A stretch of DNA of 52,570 nt from an uncultured Solirubrobacterales bacterium. GTDB taxonomy: Bacteria > Actinomycetota > Thermoleophilia > Solirubrobacterales > JACPNS01. The stretch spans positions 1-52,570 of the forward strand of contig CAKZMQ010000004.1 of assembly GCA_937128795.1 (NCBI GenBank). Direction: 5' to 3'. Shown here piece by piece: positions 29,148 to 38,990 of the stretch. The notes beneath the pieces are model-generated. The model had not been told where the DNA came from, ran no database searches, and was given only the letters and a program-made list of their open reading frames with translations. Made by a program: the position numbers and the translations under genes. Each line of letters opens with the position of its first letter. The first letter of the stretch is position 1.

Positions 29148-30014
29148 ATGAGCGGGTGGCCGCCCATCGCCGATCAACGTACGCTTCGCCGGTTGGCGAT
29201 GCCGGACGGCGAATTCGAGGAGCTGGCGGCCCGACTGGCAAAACAGATCGGTGGTCAGAACTATGTGGACGCGCACTATCGGCGGGCGATTTCTTATCCG
29301 TGGAGTGAGTCGTTCGGCGGCGGCGGATATCGACTGCGCGAGAATGCTGTCTCGCCGCTTGAACGGCTGCCCGACGACGAACTCGCGCAAGCGTCATCCA
29401 CTACCGACTCGCTAGATCGAAGGCGTTATTCCCTGCTCGCGTTTGGCTCGAATCGCAACTCCGATGTGCTTGCGAAGAAGCTTGCGCATCTGTCACGCGA
29501 TCAACGCGAAGTGATCGTCGTACATGGTGTGCTCTCCGGCCATGTGATTGGTCACTCACCGCACTTGGCGGTATACGGCTCGCTACCGGCGACACTGGTC
29601 TCGCGCGCCAATGCGAGGGCCGACGTCTCGCTGCTGATGGTCACCGCCGAGCAGCTGCATGCGCTGACCTGGACCGAGTTCAACTACCTGCTCGCGAAGA
29701 TCGACGGCAAATGCTTTCAAAGTGACGCCCTCCGGCAACCTCCGAGCGACCTGTTCGCCTACGTCTCGCGCCACGGCCACGTGGTCGACCCAGACGGATC
29801 GCCGCTGCGGCTGACCGGCGCCGGACAGGCCGATTTGCTCGACCGCGCGGCGCAGCACGCGATCGAGCCAACAAGCGATGGCCGGGAACTGGTCCGCCGA
29901 AGTGTCGAGTCCTACGAATGGGCGGTGACCGAAGCGAAGCCACGGCTGCGCGCGCTGTCAGTGCCGCTCGATCGCAAAGCCTGGGACCTACACCCGGGCG
30001 GTCGGAGCGAGTGA
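29148..30014 (+). CDS. protein with GGCT-like (gamma-glutamylcyclotransferase) domain
   Basis: The 288-residue protein is not assigned to a named family. The segment at about 95-190 resembles the gamma-glutamylcyclotransferase-like fold: a strand with YSLLAFGSNRN (the family's YGSN loop), then HGVLSGHVIGHSPHLAVYGSLPATLV and a strand VSLLMVTAEQLHAL, TEFNYLL. The N-terminal 90 and C-terminal 90 residues are not recognised. It begins 10 nt after purC with GGAG and TAGGTT close to the ATG, so it may be read with purC. It converges on the zinc-ribbon gene with a 1-nt gap. Confidence 0.6.
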   Translation: MSGWPPIADQRTLRRLAMPDGEFEELAARLAKQIGGQNYVDAHYRRAISYPWSESFGGGGYRLRENAVSPLERLPDDELAQASSTTDSLDRRRYSLLAFGSNRNSDVLAKKLAHLSRDQREVIVVHGVLSGHVIGHSPHLAVYGSLPATLVSRANARADVSLLMVTAEQLHALTWTEFNYLLAKIDGKCFQSDALRQPPSDLFAYVSRHGHVVDPDGSPLRLTGAGQADLLDRAAQHAIEPTSDGRELVRRSVESYEWAVTEAKPRLRALSVPLDRKAWDLHPGGRSE

Positions 30015-30015
30015 C

Positions 30016-30720
30016 TCAGCAGTCGAGCAGGAAGTTCTTCAGACATTTCTCCAGGCGGTCGACGACTCCACCGCCTGAGTTCTGCGCCTCGGCGTCGGCC
30101 CGGCCCTGCTGGCGCGCACTTGCCTCGGCCGCCTTTACGCGTTGATTGAATTCGGTTTGGAGGCGGTCGCGCTGCTCCTCGAATGAGCGGCGGAAGCTGG
30201 CCACCGCGCTGCTCTTCGTCTGCTCGACGGCCTCGGCGATCTGCGCGTCGACCTCTTCCTTCGAGGCGCGGGTCTCCTGACCTATCGCGAACGCGAAAAC
30301 GATCGCGAGGCTGAAGGCGACGATCGTGGCGATCAATTTCAGCGCGCCGTTGGAGCGATCGCCTGATGCAACCGGGTTCGACGCGATCGCATTTCCACGC
30401 CCACCATGGCCGTGCGCCAGGCGCCGCTCCGCGGTGTTCCCGCGACCGGCCTGCGATTGAGTTCCACGCCGCGAGCGTGGCGTGCGGGCAGACGCCTGCT
30501 CGCCGGTTCGACCGGGCATAACCCGGGTGACGTTCTGCTCTGCGTTCACTCGAGTTTCGCGCTCGCGCAGATCGAACGCCGTGCCACACGATGGGCACCA
30601 ACTGCCGGTCGATTCCCAGGCGAGCGAGCATTGCGGGCAGACGCGAAGCGGTGCCCACACGCGAGGATCGAGCTTGTGAGTCTCGGCGTCGCGATCATCG
30701 AAGTTCTGGTGGTCGGTCAT
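30016..30720 (-). CDS. zinc-ribbon, single-span membrane protein with coiled coil
   Basis: The 234-residue protein has an N-terminal zinc ribbon (CPQC at about 28-31, CPSC at about 42-45), then a basic low-complexity linker. One membrane span follows (LKLIATIVAFSLAIVFAFAIG, about 127-147). A charged coiled coil makes up most of the C-terminus and ends in two Cys (EKCLKNFLLDC). Zinc ribbon in the cytoplasm and coiled coil outside would be the simplest topology. No function is known. Confidence 0.65.
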   Translation of the reverse strand: MTDHQNFDDRDAETHKLDPRVWAPLRVCPQCSLAWESTGSWCPSCGTAFDLRERETRVNAEQNVTRVMPGRTGEQASARTPRSRRGTQSQAGRGNTAERRLAHGHGGRGNAIASNPVASGDRSNGALKLIATIVAFSLAIVFAFAIGQETRASKEEVDAQIAEAVEQTKSSAVASFRRSFEEQRDRLQTEFNQRVKAAEASARQQGRADAEAQNSGGGVVDRLEKCLKNFLLDC

Positions 30721-30893
30721 GACTTCCTTCTGGTGGAGCTGCGTTGAGGTTTCCGCATCGTGGTTGCCGACGGCGCGCGAGCAGTTCGGCGCCTCAGACG
30801 AATAACAACACCGGAAATTGCAAAACGTCTCACCTGCTGCTCGAAACGGATAGTTTTTTCGAGTCGCAGTTGCGACGCACCACGGGGCAGAGG

Positions 30894-32042
30894 ATGAACA
30901 GAGTTAACTCGAATCGACGGTTTTTCGCCGCAGTAGCGACGATTTCCGCATGCCTGCTGCTTCCGTCTGGCGCCGCCGCAGCGCCTGATCTGGCGTTCAT
31001 CGCCAAGGCACACGACCCGCAGGGCGTCGCTCATGATCGGCTCTACACGTTCGATCCCGCCTCTGGCGCTTTCAAACATCTGTTCGTCAGCGGCCACCGG
31101 TTCCTTGGGCTGCAGAACTTTGCATGGCAGCCAAATGGTGAGACGATCGCGTTCGTCAGCACGGTGGCCGTCAGTGGTAATGGCACGGCCACCGCACCGC
31201 GCGCCGAACTCTGGACCGTACGACGCAGCGGCGGAGGACTTCGCCGACTGGCGAGGTCTGAAACGATTGGGACGCCGGTTTTCTCTCCCGACGGAAAGCG
31301 CATCGTCGTCGTGGCGGCGTTCAAGCGTCGCTCGGGCGCCGGTTGTGCTCGCGGCGGTCACGCCGTCGCGGTCGTCTCCGTCGCGCGTCCATCCCTGCGT
31401 CGGATCAGTGCCTGCTTCAGCAGCCGCCTCGCGATGTCACGCGTGGCGTTCATCGGCAACAATCGATCTGTCGCCGCAGTGCCGGATCGCAGACGCCTCG
31501 TTCGATTCGCGGTGTCCGGTGCCCATCGCGCAAAGAGGCGTCCGCCGGTGATCCATCAGGCCACAGTCGGCGATCGCATTGCCATCGGTGCATACCTGCC
31601 GGGCACGAGGTCGTTCTGGCTGCATTTCGACACTGGAGACACCGCACTGCTCAGCAGCGGTGCTCGGCGAGCAACGCTGCTGCCAGGTGACACGTTTGAT
31701 GTCGCGCCCAGCGGCCGCACAGCAGTCGGCAATTGCGCCGCCCTTCCTGAACGCGGCCTGTGCGGGCTATCGCTGCGTACGCGCAAACGCACGCGAATTT
31801 CGTCGCCGTTCGAGCCGGACCTCAGTCGCAACAGTCTGGAATTCGGATTCTCCTACGACGACCGATCTCGACGGATCGTCAGCTTCGGGCATCCAGCATT
31901 CGGGCTTGACGGCCTGCCGTCGAGCACTCGGATCTGCGTGCGATCCACGCTGACCGCGCCGCCGGGTTGCCACGACCTGCCCGCCGGTCATTCGGTCGCA
32001 GACGAAAACACCGGCGTAGCGCTCTGGCGACCGGCTACCTGA
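30894..32042 (+). CDS. secreted TolB/WD40-like beta-propeller protein
   Basis: The 382-residue protein has a signal peptide (basic start MNRVNSNRR, hydrophobic core, cleavage near AAAA-PD). It then has TolB-type propeller blades with the pattern LYTFDPASG, FAWQPNGETIAFVS, LWTVRRSGGGLRRL and PVFSPDGKRIVVV (PD40 motif). Cys pairs occur later in the chain. The start at 30,894 is chosen for the signal peptide and the preceding GAGG. Its 3' end overlaps the convergent beta-helix gene by 8 bp. Between 30,721 and 30,893 there is only an AT-richer divergent promoter region. Confidence 0.7.
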   Translation: MNRVNSNRRFFAAVATISACLLLPSGAAAAPDLAFIAKAHDPQGVAHDRLYTFDPASGAFKHLFVSGHRFLGLQNFAWQPNGETIAFVSTVAVSGNGTATAPRAELWTVRRSGGGLRRLARSETIGTPVFSPDGKRIVVVAAFKRRSGAGCARGGHAVAVVSVARPSLRRISACFSSRLAMSRVAFIGNNRSVAAVPDRRRLVRFAVSGAHRAKRRPPVIHQATVGDRIAIGAYLPGTRSFWLHFDTGDTALLSSGARRATLLPGDTFDVAPSGRTAVGNCAALPERGLCGLSLRTRKRTRISSPFEPDLSRNSLEFGFSYDDRSRRIVSFGHPAFGLDGLPSSTRICVRSTLTAPPGCHDLPAGHSVADENTGVALWRPAT

Positions 32043-33783
32043 GCTTGAACTTGATGTAGATCGGCTTGCCTCTGACTGCACCCTGGCCGAACGGCGTTAC
32101 CTTGACGCGGTAGTTGCCGCGCCTCAGTTTGCGACCGCCGAACCTGCCGCCGAACTGGTAAAAGATCTCGCCGTCGTAGACATCCTGACGTTGAATGCCA
32201 CGGAGCTTCTTGTAATAGGTGCAGCGCTTGCCACGGCTGCCGCGCACACAACGCGAGCCCTTCTTCCGACCGCGCCCGGCCTTCTGGAGTTCGAAGCGGG
32301 CGATCTGAGCGTTTCTGTAGGTGATGCCGAAGGCGGTCGCGCGCGGGTTGGTGCGCTTGCGGAAGCCGCTACGAGAACGACGGAAGGCCTTCTTGGCGCG
32401 GGAAGTGAGTCGTGCTGTGGCCAACGGTTGGGCCGGTAGCGGGATCACAGGTGCCGGAGTAGTGGGCAGCGGCGCGGACGGCAGGCAGCTCTGCGGGGTC
32501 GGAAGCTGAAATTCGTATGCGCCAAGGTCGAGCTTGGCGATGCAGTCGCCGTCACCGTCGACGAGACGCGGAAGACCGGCACCATCAAGTGTGCCGCCGG
32601 GGAGAGAAGGAGCGCTGACAAGGTCAATGATCGGCGAGCCCTGCATCGGACGTAGATCGCCATTCGGAGCATCGACGTACGCCGGTACTGCAGTGGTGAT
32701 GTCAACGGTGGCCGTGAACGTCTCGTCGCAGTCTTCGTCGGGCGTCGCGCCATCGCTGAAGCGACCAACGTCGAACGCGGTGTTACTGGTCGAGAGACTC
32801 GCGTCTTGACCATAGGCCTTAACGCAACGGATCGAACTCGCGTTGGTTCCGGTGATGTCGATGACCGAATCTTCAATCGAACCGTCAAACGACTCGTGCG
32901 TCGCCGTATCGGCACCAACTCGCAATCCGTGCTGATTCGGACCGGTGCCATACACAGTGATGCGATCGAGATCCGCGACGATCGGATTCGCTGACACCGC
33001 ATTGTTGCTGTTGAGCAGATCCATGCCACGAGCGCCAGGCTCGCTGCCGATGTCAATGCTCGTATCGCCGACGAAAATCTCGCCAATCGCCATATCAATG
33101 CCTTCGAAATATCCGCGAATTTTCGTTCGTTTCACTGCGATGGGTGCGTTGGTGGAGACATTCACCCCGAGCGCCGCCAAGCCCGACGAGAGCAGCTGTG
33201 CGTCTTCGATCGTGCCGGCGCCGACGAACGCCGCACCGATGTTTCCGGCATTCACCGTCGCCTTGAAATTCTTTGCGGAGCCACCAAGCCCGACGCGCAC
33301 AGCAGTTTCCGAGTCGGGCGAGGCAACCGAGCTGTCTGTCACCTCAAAATCGCGAATCACGCCCGTATTAACGCTGACTGCGCGCTGCGCGGATCCCAAC
33401 CCGTCGAAGTCGATGCTGAACCCGGACATGTAGCTAGTCGCGTCGTTGAACGTAAGGGCAAGCCCGGTGTTGTCACCGCCCCAATCAAACACCGTCTGAC
33501 CAACACCTGCGCCGATGACCTCTACAGGTTGCGAAAAATTCAGGTTCAGCCCGGCCGGAGTGGGCAGCACGAACGTCGTGGCCTCGAGCAAGATTCGGTC
33601 GTGTCCAGCGTTGGCCTCGCTGGCCAACACCGCGGAATAGAAACCGGCGGCAGTTGCCGGGAAGTCCTCGCTCGGGCAGACAATCGGTGTGGTGCCGACG
33701 CAGATATCCCCGGCTTGTGCAGTCGCTGGAAGCGTGAGGGCAGCAACCGAAAGCGCTGCGATCAGCAGAATTCGTTTAGGCAT
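32035..33783 (-). CDS. secreted parallel beta-helix protein with choice-of-anchor end
   Basis: The 582-residue protein has a clear signal peptide (MPKRILLIAALSVAALTLPA, cleavage after AQA). Residues about 30-400 are a right-handed beta-helix-like repeat region of alternating hydrophobic and Asn/Asp-rich turns, of the pectate-lyase type. A choice-of-anchor segment follows (LPRLVDGDGDCIAKLDLGAYEF). A Pro linker leads to a basic C-terminal domain with paired Cys (SRCVRGSRGKRC) and the ending LRRGNYRVKVTPFG. No catalytic site is recognised. TACTCT lies 7 nt before the ATG, with no ribosome site. Confidence 0.78.
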   Translation of the reverse strand: MPKRILLIAALSVAALTLPATAQAGDICVGTTPIVCPSEDFPATAAGFYSAVLASEANAGHDRILLEATTFVLPTPAGLNLNFSQPVEVIGAGVGQTVFDWGGDNTGLALTFNDATSYMSGFSIDFDGLGSAQRAVSVNTGVIRDFEVTDSSVASPDSETAVRVGLGGSAKNFKATVNAGNIGAAFVGAGTIEDAQLLSSGLAALGVNVSTNAPIAVKRTKIRGYFEGIDMAIGEIFVGDTSIDIGSEPGARGMDLLNSNNAVSANPIVADLDRITVYGTGPNQHGLRVGADTATHESFDGSIEDSVIDITGTNASSIRCVKAYGQDASLSTSNTAFDVGRFSDGATPDEDCDETFTATVDITTAVPAYVDAPNGDLRPMQGSPIIDLVSAPSLPGGTLDGAGLPRLVDGDGDCIAKLDLGAYEFQLPTPQSCLPSAPLPTTPAPVIPLPAQPLATARLTSRAKKAFRRSRSGFRKRTNPRATAFGITYRNAQIARFELQKAGRGRKKGSRCVRGSRGKRCTYYKKLRGIQRQDVYDGEIFYQFGGRFGGRKLRRGNYRVKVTPFGQGAVRGKPIYIKFKLR

Positions 33784-33949
33784 GCAACCGAGAGTAACCG
33801 GCGGGCGCCGATTCTGCCAGTTCTGCGGGAATCCCGCAAATTGCTGAAAACCTGCATGAACAGTGGGAAAGCGCCGCTTGCGCCCTCGATACGCTCCATG
33901 CTCTTCGCCGCCGCACAAATTCCGAACGTTGAAAATGAGGAGCCAGCCC

Positions 33950-34180
33950 GTGCCGGTCAAAGCCACCGTTCTTATTCGACCCAAAGAGGGCATTCTCGAT
34001 CCGCAGGGACAGGCCGTCGAGGAGGCACTCCCGGCGCTTGGATTTGAGGGCGTCAGCCACGTCCACGTCGGACGCTTGGTGGAGCTCGAGGTCGAAGACG
34101 CCTCTCAACTCGAGGCGATGTGCGAGAAGCTGCTCGCCAATCCATTGATCGAGGACTACGAGATCGTCACCGGTAGCTAG
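33950..34180 (+). CDS. purS: phosphoribosylformylglycinamidine synthase subunit PurS
   Basis: The 76-residue protein, VKATVLIRPKEGILDPQGQA to LLANPLIEDYEIV, is a typical PurS. It bridges PurL and PurQ for ammonia transfer in step 4 of purine synthesis. The start is GTG 33,950, set by GAGGAG with 7-nt spacing; an ATG 15 nt upstream is less well placed. It begins the purS-Q-L-F block. Confidence 0.92.
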   Translation: MPVKATVLIRPKEGILDPQGQAVEEALPALGFEGVSHVHVGRLVELEVEDASQLEAMCEKLLANPLIEDYEIVTGS

Positions 34181-34199
34181 CCGGTCTCGAGGAGACACA

Positions 34200-34895
34200 G
34201 TGGCCACTCGTTTCGGCATCCCTCAGTTTCCCGGCTCGTGCGACGAGGTCGATACGTTGCTCGCCGCAAATCGCGTCGGCGACGCAGAACTGCTCTGGCA
34301 CAAGGACAAGGACCTGAAAGGCGTCGACGTGGTGATCGTGCCCGGCGGTTTCAGCTATGGCGACTACCTGCGCGTCGGCGCGATTCCGCCGTTCTCCCCG
34401 GTGATGCAGGCCGTCGCCGAGCACGCGAAGGCAGGCGGTCTGGTGCTCGGAATCTGCAATGGCTTTCAGGTTCTGACGGAGGCGGGCCTGCTGCCGGGCG
34501 CGCTGCTGCCGAACGTGAATCTCGCCTTCACCTGCCGACAGGTTGACCTGACCGTCGAAAACACCGAGACGCCGTTCACCCACGAATGCACGCCCGGCGA
34601 GACGCTGTCGATCCCCGCCAAACACACGACCGGCCGCTACTTCGCGCCGCCGGAGATCCTTGACGACATCGAGTCGAACGGACAGGTGCTGCTGCGCTAC
34701 GCCGAGGGTCACAATTTCAACGGTTCGCTCAACGACATCGCTGGCGTCTGCAACGCCGCTCGCAACGTATTCGGCCTGATGCCGCACCCCGAGCATGCCG
34801 TGGACCCATTAACCGGCAGCGATGACGGCCTCAAGCTGTTCCACTCCCTTGCCAGCGCGGCGCCGATGGCCCTGGGCAGCGGGGACATGACATGA
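34200..34895 (+). CDS. purQ: phosphoribosylformylglycinamidine synthase subunit PurQ
   Basis: This 231-residue class I glutamine amidotransferase has the Cys nucleophile in LGICNGFQVL and the His-Glu pair in MPHPEHAVD. GGFSYGDYLRVGAI is the PurQ signature. It supplies ammonia to PurL. The start is GTG 34,200 after GAGGAG; the stop overlaps the purL start (ATGA). Confidence 0.95.
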   Translation: MATRFGIPQFPGSCDEVDTLLAANRVGDAELLWHKDKDLKGVDVVIVPGGFSYGDYLRVGAIPPFSPVMQAVAEHAKAGGLVLGICNGFQVLTEAGLLPGALLPNVNLAFTCRQVDLTVENTETPFTHECTPGETLSIPAKHTTGRYFAPPEILDDIESNGQVLLRYAEGHNFNGSLNDIAGVCNAARNVFGLMPHPEHAVDPLTGSDDGLKLFHSLASAAPMALGSGDMT

Positions 34896-37240
34896 CGACC
34901 GCGAGCCAGCCCGACTTGGCACAGCCGCCACACCGCGCACTGGGCCTGACCGACGACGAATTCGAGCTGATCGTCGAAAAACTCGGCCGCGAGCCGAACG
35001 CCACCGAGCTGGCGATGTTCAGTTTGATGTGGAGCGAGCACTGCTCTTACAAGCACTCGAAGCGGATCCTTGGTCAGCTGCCGACCGAAGGACCGCACTT
35101 GCTCATGGGTCCGGGCGAGAACGCCGGTGCCGTCACCGTCGGCGACGGATTGGCGATCGCATTCAAGGTCGAGAGCCACAACCATCCGAGCGCCGTCGAG
35201 CCGTTCCAGGGAGCGGCGACCGGCGTGGGCGGCATCCTGCGCGACATCTTCGCCGTCGGCGCGCGGCCGATCGCGGTACTCGACTCACTGCGCTTCGGTG
35301 AGCTGTCATCCGCGCGATCTCGCTTCCTCGCCGATCGCGCGGTCGCTGGGATCGGCCACTACGGCAACTCGATCGGCGTGCCGACGATCGGCGGAGAGAT
35401 CTACTTCGAGGGCCCGTACGAACAGAACTGTCTCGTCAACGCGATGGCGCTTGGCCTAGCACCGGTCGATCAGCTGATCAAAAGCGCGGCGGCCGGCGTC
35501 GGCAATCACCTCGTGCTGTTCGGTGCGTCGACCGGGCGCGACGGAATCGGCGGCGCCTCGGTGTTGGCCAGCGCCGAACTCGGTGATGGTGACGATGACA
35601 AGCGTCCGACCGTGCAGGTCGGCGATCCCTTCGAGGAGTCGAAGCTGGTCGAGTGTTGCTTGGAGCTGCTGGGCAGCGAGCTGCTCGCGAGCCTGCAGGA
35701 CCTCGGTGCCGCCGGTCTGACCAGCGCCTCCAGCGAGATGGCGAGCAAGGGCGAGGTCGGTCTCGACATTCACGTCGATCGCGTGCCGCTGCGCGAACAT
35801 GGCATGGAGCCGTTCGAAATCATGGTCAGTGAGTCGCAGGAGCGAATGCTCTGCGTCGTCACCCCGGAGCGCCTCGACGCGGTGCTCGCCGTGTGCGACA
35901 AATGGGATCTGCATCACGCGGTAATTGGCGAGGTGACCGACACGCGGCACATGAAGATCTACTCCGACGGTGAGTTGGTCGGCGACATGCCGGTACCGGC
36001 GCTGGTCGACGACTGCCCTGTCTACACGCTCCAGCCCGAACAGCCGACCGAACAGATCTACCCGTCACCGAAGGTGATCGGTCCCGCGGCCGACGCGATG
36101 CAGGCAGCGGTCAACACCGACGATGCCAACGCACGCCTGCTCGCGCTGCTGGCAAGTGACAACATCGCGTCGCGTCGCCGCTACTTCGAACGCTACGACT
36201 GCATCGTCGGATCGCGCACGACCAAGCGTCCCGAAGAGGCAGAAGCGGCCGTGCTCCACCTCTGGAAGCAGGACGATGATGGCGCGCCCATTGACGGACC
36301 GAGCATCGCGGTTTCGATCGATGGATCCGGGCGAAAGGTTGCGGCGGACCCGTACCGCGGAACGATCGGTGTGGTGCTTGAATGCGCGGCGAACATCGCC
36401 TGCGTCGGCGGCGAGCCGCTCGGTTTGACGAACTGCCTCAACTTCGGCAATCCCGAGAAGCCACACATCGCCTGGCAGCTGACCGAGTCCGTCAAGGGCA
36501 TGCGCGACGCCTGTCGCGCGCTCGATCTACCGGTCGTCGGCGGCAACGTCTCGCTCTACAACCAATCCGCCGATGGCCCGATCTATCCGACCCCGGTCGT
36601 CGGCATCGTCGGCGGTCTGCCCGATCCCTCGACAGTTGCCGTGAACAAGTTTTTTGCGCGTGACGGGAACGACGAGCCGCTGATGATCGGCCTGCTCGGC
36701 CCGTTCGAGCCGACGCTCGCGGCCAGCGAACTGGCCAAGTTGATCGGCGACGATCTACCAACCAAACTTCCCGACCTCGACCTCGCCAAACATGCCGAGG
36801 CGCTGACGATTCTGCGCGACGCGGTACGCCGTGGCGACGTTCAGGTCGCGCGCGACGTTTCCGAGGGCGGGTTGGCGACTGCACTGGCCGAATGCACACT
36901 CGGCGGAACCGGCGCAGAAATCGACGTCGCGCCGTTGGTCGAACGGATGCGTCGCGCCTACCCCGGCGCAGATCCGGAGCAGCATGTCGAAACGGCGTTG
37001 TTCGGCGAAGGTCCGGGCGGGATCGTCGTGGCCGGCACGCGCGAATCGCTGCTGCAGCTCTCGAACGAGGCCAAGAACGTCGGATTCCTAGCATTGGGTA
37101 GTGCTCACGGTGAGCGTTTGACGATCTCCGCACCCGTTGGTACTCTCGATGAAGTCTCACTGGATGTAGGCAATATCCAGCGCATTCACGGCTCGGCGAT
37201 CGAGAGTCGAGTGGCGCTGGCGGAACGAGTCTCTTCTTGA
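34892..37240 (+). CDS. purL: phosphoribosylformylglycinamidine synthase subunit PurL (small type)
   Basis: The 782-residue ATP-dependent synthetase is the short PurL form that needs PurS and PurQ. Motifs include FSLMWSEHCSYKHSK, FKVESHNHPSAVEPFQGAATGVGG, FGASTGRDGIGGAS, and the second half FGNPEKPHIAWQL with PVVGGNVSLYNQS and DVSEGGLATALAE. The AIRS-like duplicated architecture is complete. It overlaps purQ by 4 nt and purF by 4 nt, so all are translationally coupled. Confidence 0.96.
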   Translation: MTTASQPDLAQPPHRALGLTDDEFELIVEKLGREPNATELAMFSLMWSEHCSYKHSKRILGQLPTEGPHLLMGPGENAGAVTVGDGLAIAFKVESHNHPSAVEPFQGAATGVGGILRDIFAVGARPIAVLDSLRFGELSSARSRFLADRAVAGIGHYGNSIGVPTIGGEIYFEGPYEQNCLVNAMALGLAPVDQLIKSAAAGVGNHLVLFGASTGRDGIGGASVLASAELGDGDDDKRPTVQVGDPFEESKLVECCLELLGSELLASLQDLGAAGLTSASSEMASKGEVGLDIHVDRVPLREHGMEPFEIMVSESQERMLCVVTPERLDAVLAVCDKWDLHHAVIGEVTDTRHMKIYSDGELVGDMPVPALVDDCPVYTLQPEQPTEQIYPSPKVIGPAADAMQAAVNTDDANARLLALLASDNIASRRRYFERYDCIVGSRTTKRPEEAEAAVLHLWKQDDDGAPIDGPSIAVSIDGSGRKVAADPYRGTIGVVLECAANIACVGGEPLGLTNCLNFGNPEKPHIAWQLTESVKGMRDACRALDLPVVGGNVSLYNQSADGPIYPTPVVGIVGGLPDPSTVAVNKFFARDGNDEPLMIGLLGPFEPTLAASELAKLIGDDLPTKLPDLDLAKHAEALTILRDAVRRGDVQVARDVSEGGLATALAECTLGGTGAEIDVAPLVERMRRAYPGADPEQHVETALFGEGPGGIVVAGTRESLLQLSNEAKNVGFLALGSAHGERLTISAPVGTLDEVSLDVGNIQRIHGSAIESRVALAERVSS

Positions 37241-38775
37241 ACTCACAGCAGCGGACCACTGACCGCGCGGCCGAGGATCAGAGGGAACCAGTCCTCGCCA
37301 ATGATGGCCTGGACGACGGTTTTTTCGACGATCGCGACGGCCCACGCGACGAATGCGGCGTTTTCGGAATTTATGCGCCTGAACTTGACGTAGCCCGACT
37401 CGCCTATTTCGCGCTCTACGCGCTGCAGCATCGCGGGCAGGAATCGGCCGGGATCGCTTCGAGCGACGGTACGCACATCATCACGCTGCGCGACACAGGT
37501 CTGGTCAGCCAGGTCTTCGACGAAGAGAAGCTGCGCGGGTTGAGCGGCAACATGGCCGTGGGTCACGTTCGCTACTCCACGACTGGCTCGAGCGGCTGGG
37601 AGAACACCCAGCCGATCTACCGCGCCGACAACCACATGATCGCCTTGGCTCACAACGGCAACTTGATCAACGCGGTTGAGCTGCACGCCGAGCTGCGCGA
37701 GGCCGGGGCCACCTTTCGCTCGACCAGCGACAGCGAGATCATCGCCGCAATGGTCAGTAACAGCAAGGCCGCGACGATCAAGGATGCAGTCGCCGAGGTG
37801 ATGCCGCAGCTGAAGGGGGCGTTCAGCACCGTGATCGCGAACAAGGAGATGGTCGTCGCCTTCCGCGATCCGCAGGGCCTACGCCCGCTCGCGCTCGGCA
37901 AGATTGAAGTTCCCGGCGAGGGCGAGGCGCGCTACTGCTTCGCATCCGAGAGCAGCGCTTTCGACATCATCGGCGCGGAGTTCTTGCGTGAGGTGGAGCC
38001 CGGCGAAATGATCGCGCTGACCGAGCGTGGCATCGAGACGCAGATCGTCTGCCCCGGCGAGCGTCGCGCCTTCTGCGTCTTCGAGCACATCTATTTCGCC
38101 CGCCCCGACTCACACCTCGAAGGCCAGCTGGTGCAGCAGTCGCGCGGTCGAATGGGCCAGATTCTCTGGCGTGAGGCACCGGTTGAGGCGGACATGGTCG
38201 TCGCCGTGCCCGACAGCGGCAACCCTGCCGCCAAGGGCCTCTCCCGCGCGAGTGGAATCCCGATGGACGATGGCCTGATCAAGAACCGCTACGTCGGCCG
38301 TACGTTCATCCAGCCCGGACAAGAGCTGCGCAAGCTCGGTCTGCGGATGAAGTTCACACCGCTGCCGGAGATCGTCAGCGGCCAACGGTTGATCGTCGTG
38401 GACGACTCGATCGTGCGCGGCAACACGACACGCCAGATCATCGGCATGCTGCGCGATGCCGGGGCCAAGGAGGTCCACCTGCGGATCAGCGCCCCACCGA
38501 TCCGCAACAGCTGCCACTACGGCATCGACATGTCGACCAACGAACAGATGGTCGCCTACGGCCGCACCGTCGAAGAGGTGGCCAAGGAACTCGGTGCCGA
38601 CTCGCTCGCGTACATCTCACTCGACGGCATCTACGAAGCGATCAAGGGCGAGCGCGAGACGCATTGCGACGCCTGCTTCTCGGGCGACTACCCGCTGGCG
38701 GATACCGACCGCGCAACCGGCAAGTTCGCGCTTGAAGAGCTTGGGCTTGCGGCGCCCGCCGCCACCGCAAGCTGA
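37237..38775 (+). CDS. purF: amidophosphoribosyltransferase
   Basis: The 512-residue enzyme commits PRPP to purines. It is probably made as a precursor: a 39-residue acidic leader precedes the N-terminal nucleophile Cys in DECGVFGIY, which the family exposes by processing. The PRPP loop is VVDDSIVRGNT. Cys in FCVFEHIYFARPDS, RNSCHYGIDM and THCDACFSGDYP indicate the Bacillus-type 4Fe-4S cluster. The start is TTG overlapping the purL stop (TTGA). Confidence 0.95.
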   Translation: MNSQQRTTDRAAEDQREPVLANDGLDDGFFDDRDGPRDECGVFGIYAPELDVARLAYFALYALQHRGQESAGIASSDGTHIITLRDTGLVSQVFDEEKLRGLSGNMAVGHVRYSTTGSSGWENTQPIYRADNHMIALAHNGNLINAVELHAELREAGATFRSTSDSEIIAAMVSNSKAATIKDAVAEVMPQLKGAFSTVIANKEMVVAFRDPQGLRPLALGKIEVPGEGEARYCFASESSAFDIIGAEFLREVEPGEMIALTERGIETQIVCPGERRAFCVFEHIYFARPDSHLEGQLVQQSRGRMGQILWREAPVEADMVVAVPDSGNPAAKGLSRASGIPMDDGLIKNRYVGRTFIQPGQELRKLGLRMKFTPLPEIVSGQRLIVVDDSIVRGNTTRQIIGMLRDAGAKEVHLRISAPPIRNSCHYGIDMSTNEQMVAYGRTVEEVAKELGADSLAYISLDGIYEAIKGERETHCDACFSGDYPLADTDRATGKFALEELGLAAPAATAS

Positions 38776-38870
38776 CCCAACTGTGCAGGTGAACCGCCGA
38801 GCCGCTCGTTCGGTGCGCTGTCGCGCGCGCATTTACGCCTCTCGTCATTACTGACCAGTATTTAGATTAT

Positions 38871-38899
38871 TTGACTTTCGGTCAGTTTCTTGTTAGCGT
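38871..38899 (+). promoter_or_regulatory. promoter of the lipase gene with possible operator
   Basis: TTGACT and TAGCGT are separated by exactly 17 bp. The short inverted repeat TGAC-TTTCG-GTCA overlaps the -35 box, and CTGACC (38,851) mirrors GGTCAG (38,880). The transcript would have a leader of about 85 nt with GGGAGGG before the ATG at 38,991. The repeat may be an operator for the nearby TetR-family gene (inference). Confidence 0.55.
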
Positions 38900-38990
38900 G
38901 CGCCAGATGCGAGGGCGACGTGCCGGGCGCATTCGCAGTCACCCTGACAACTGACACCATCGGCACACACCTCTTGGGGAGGGATAACGC

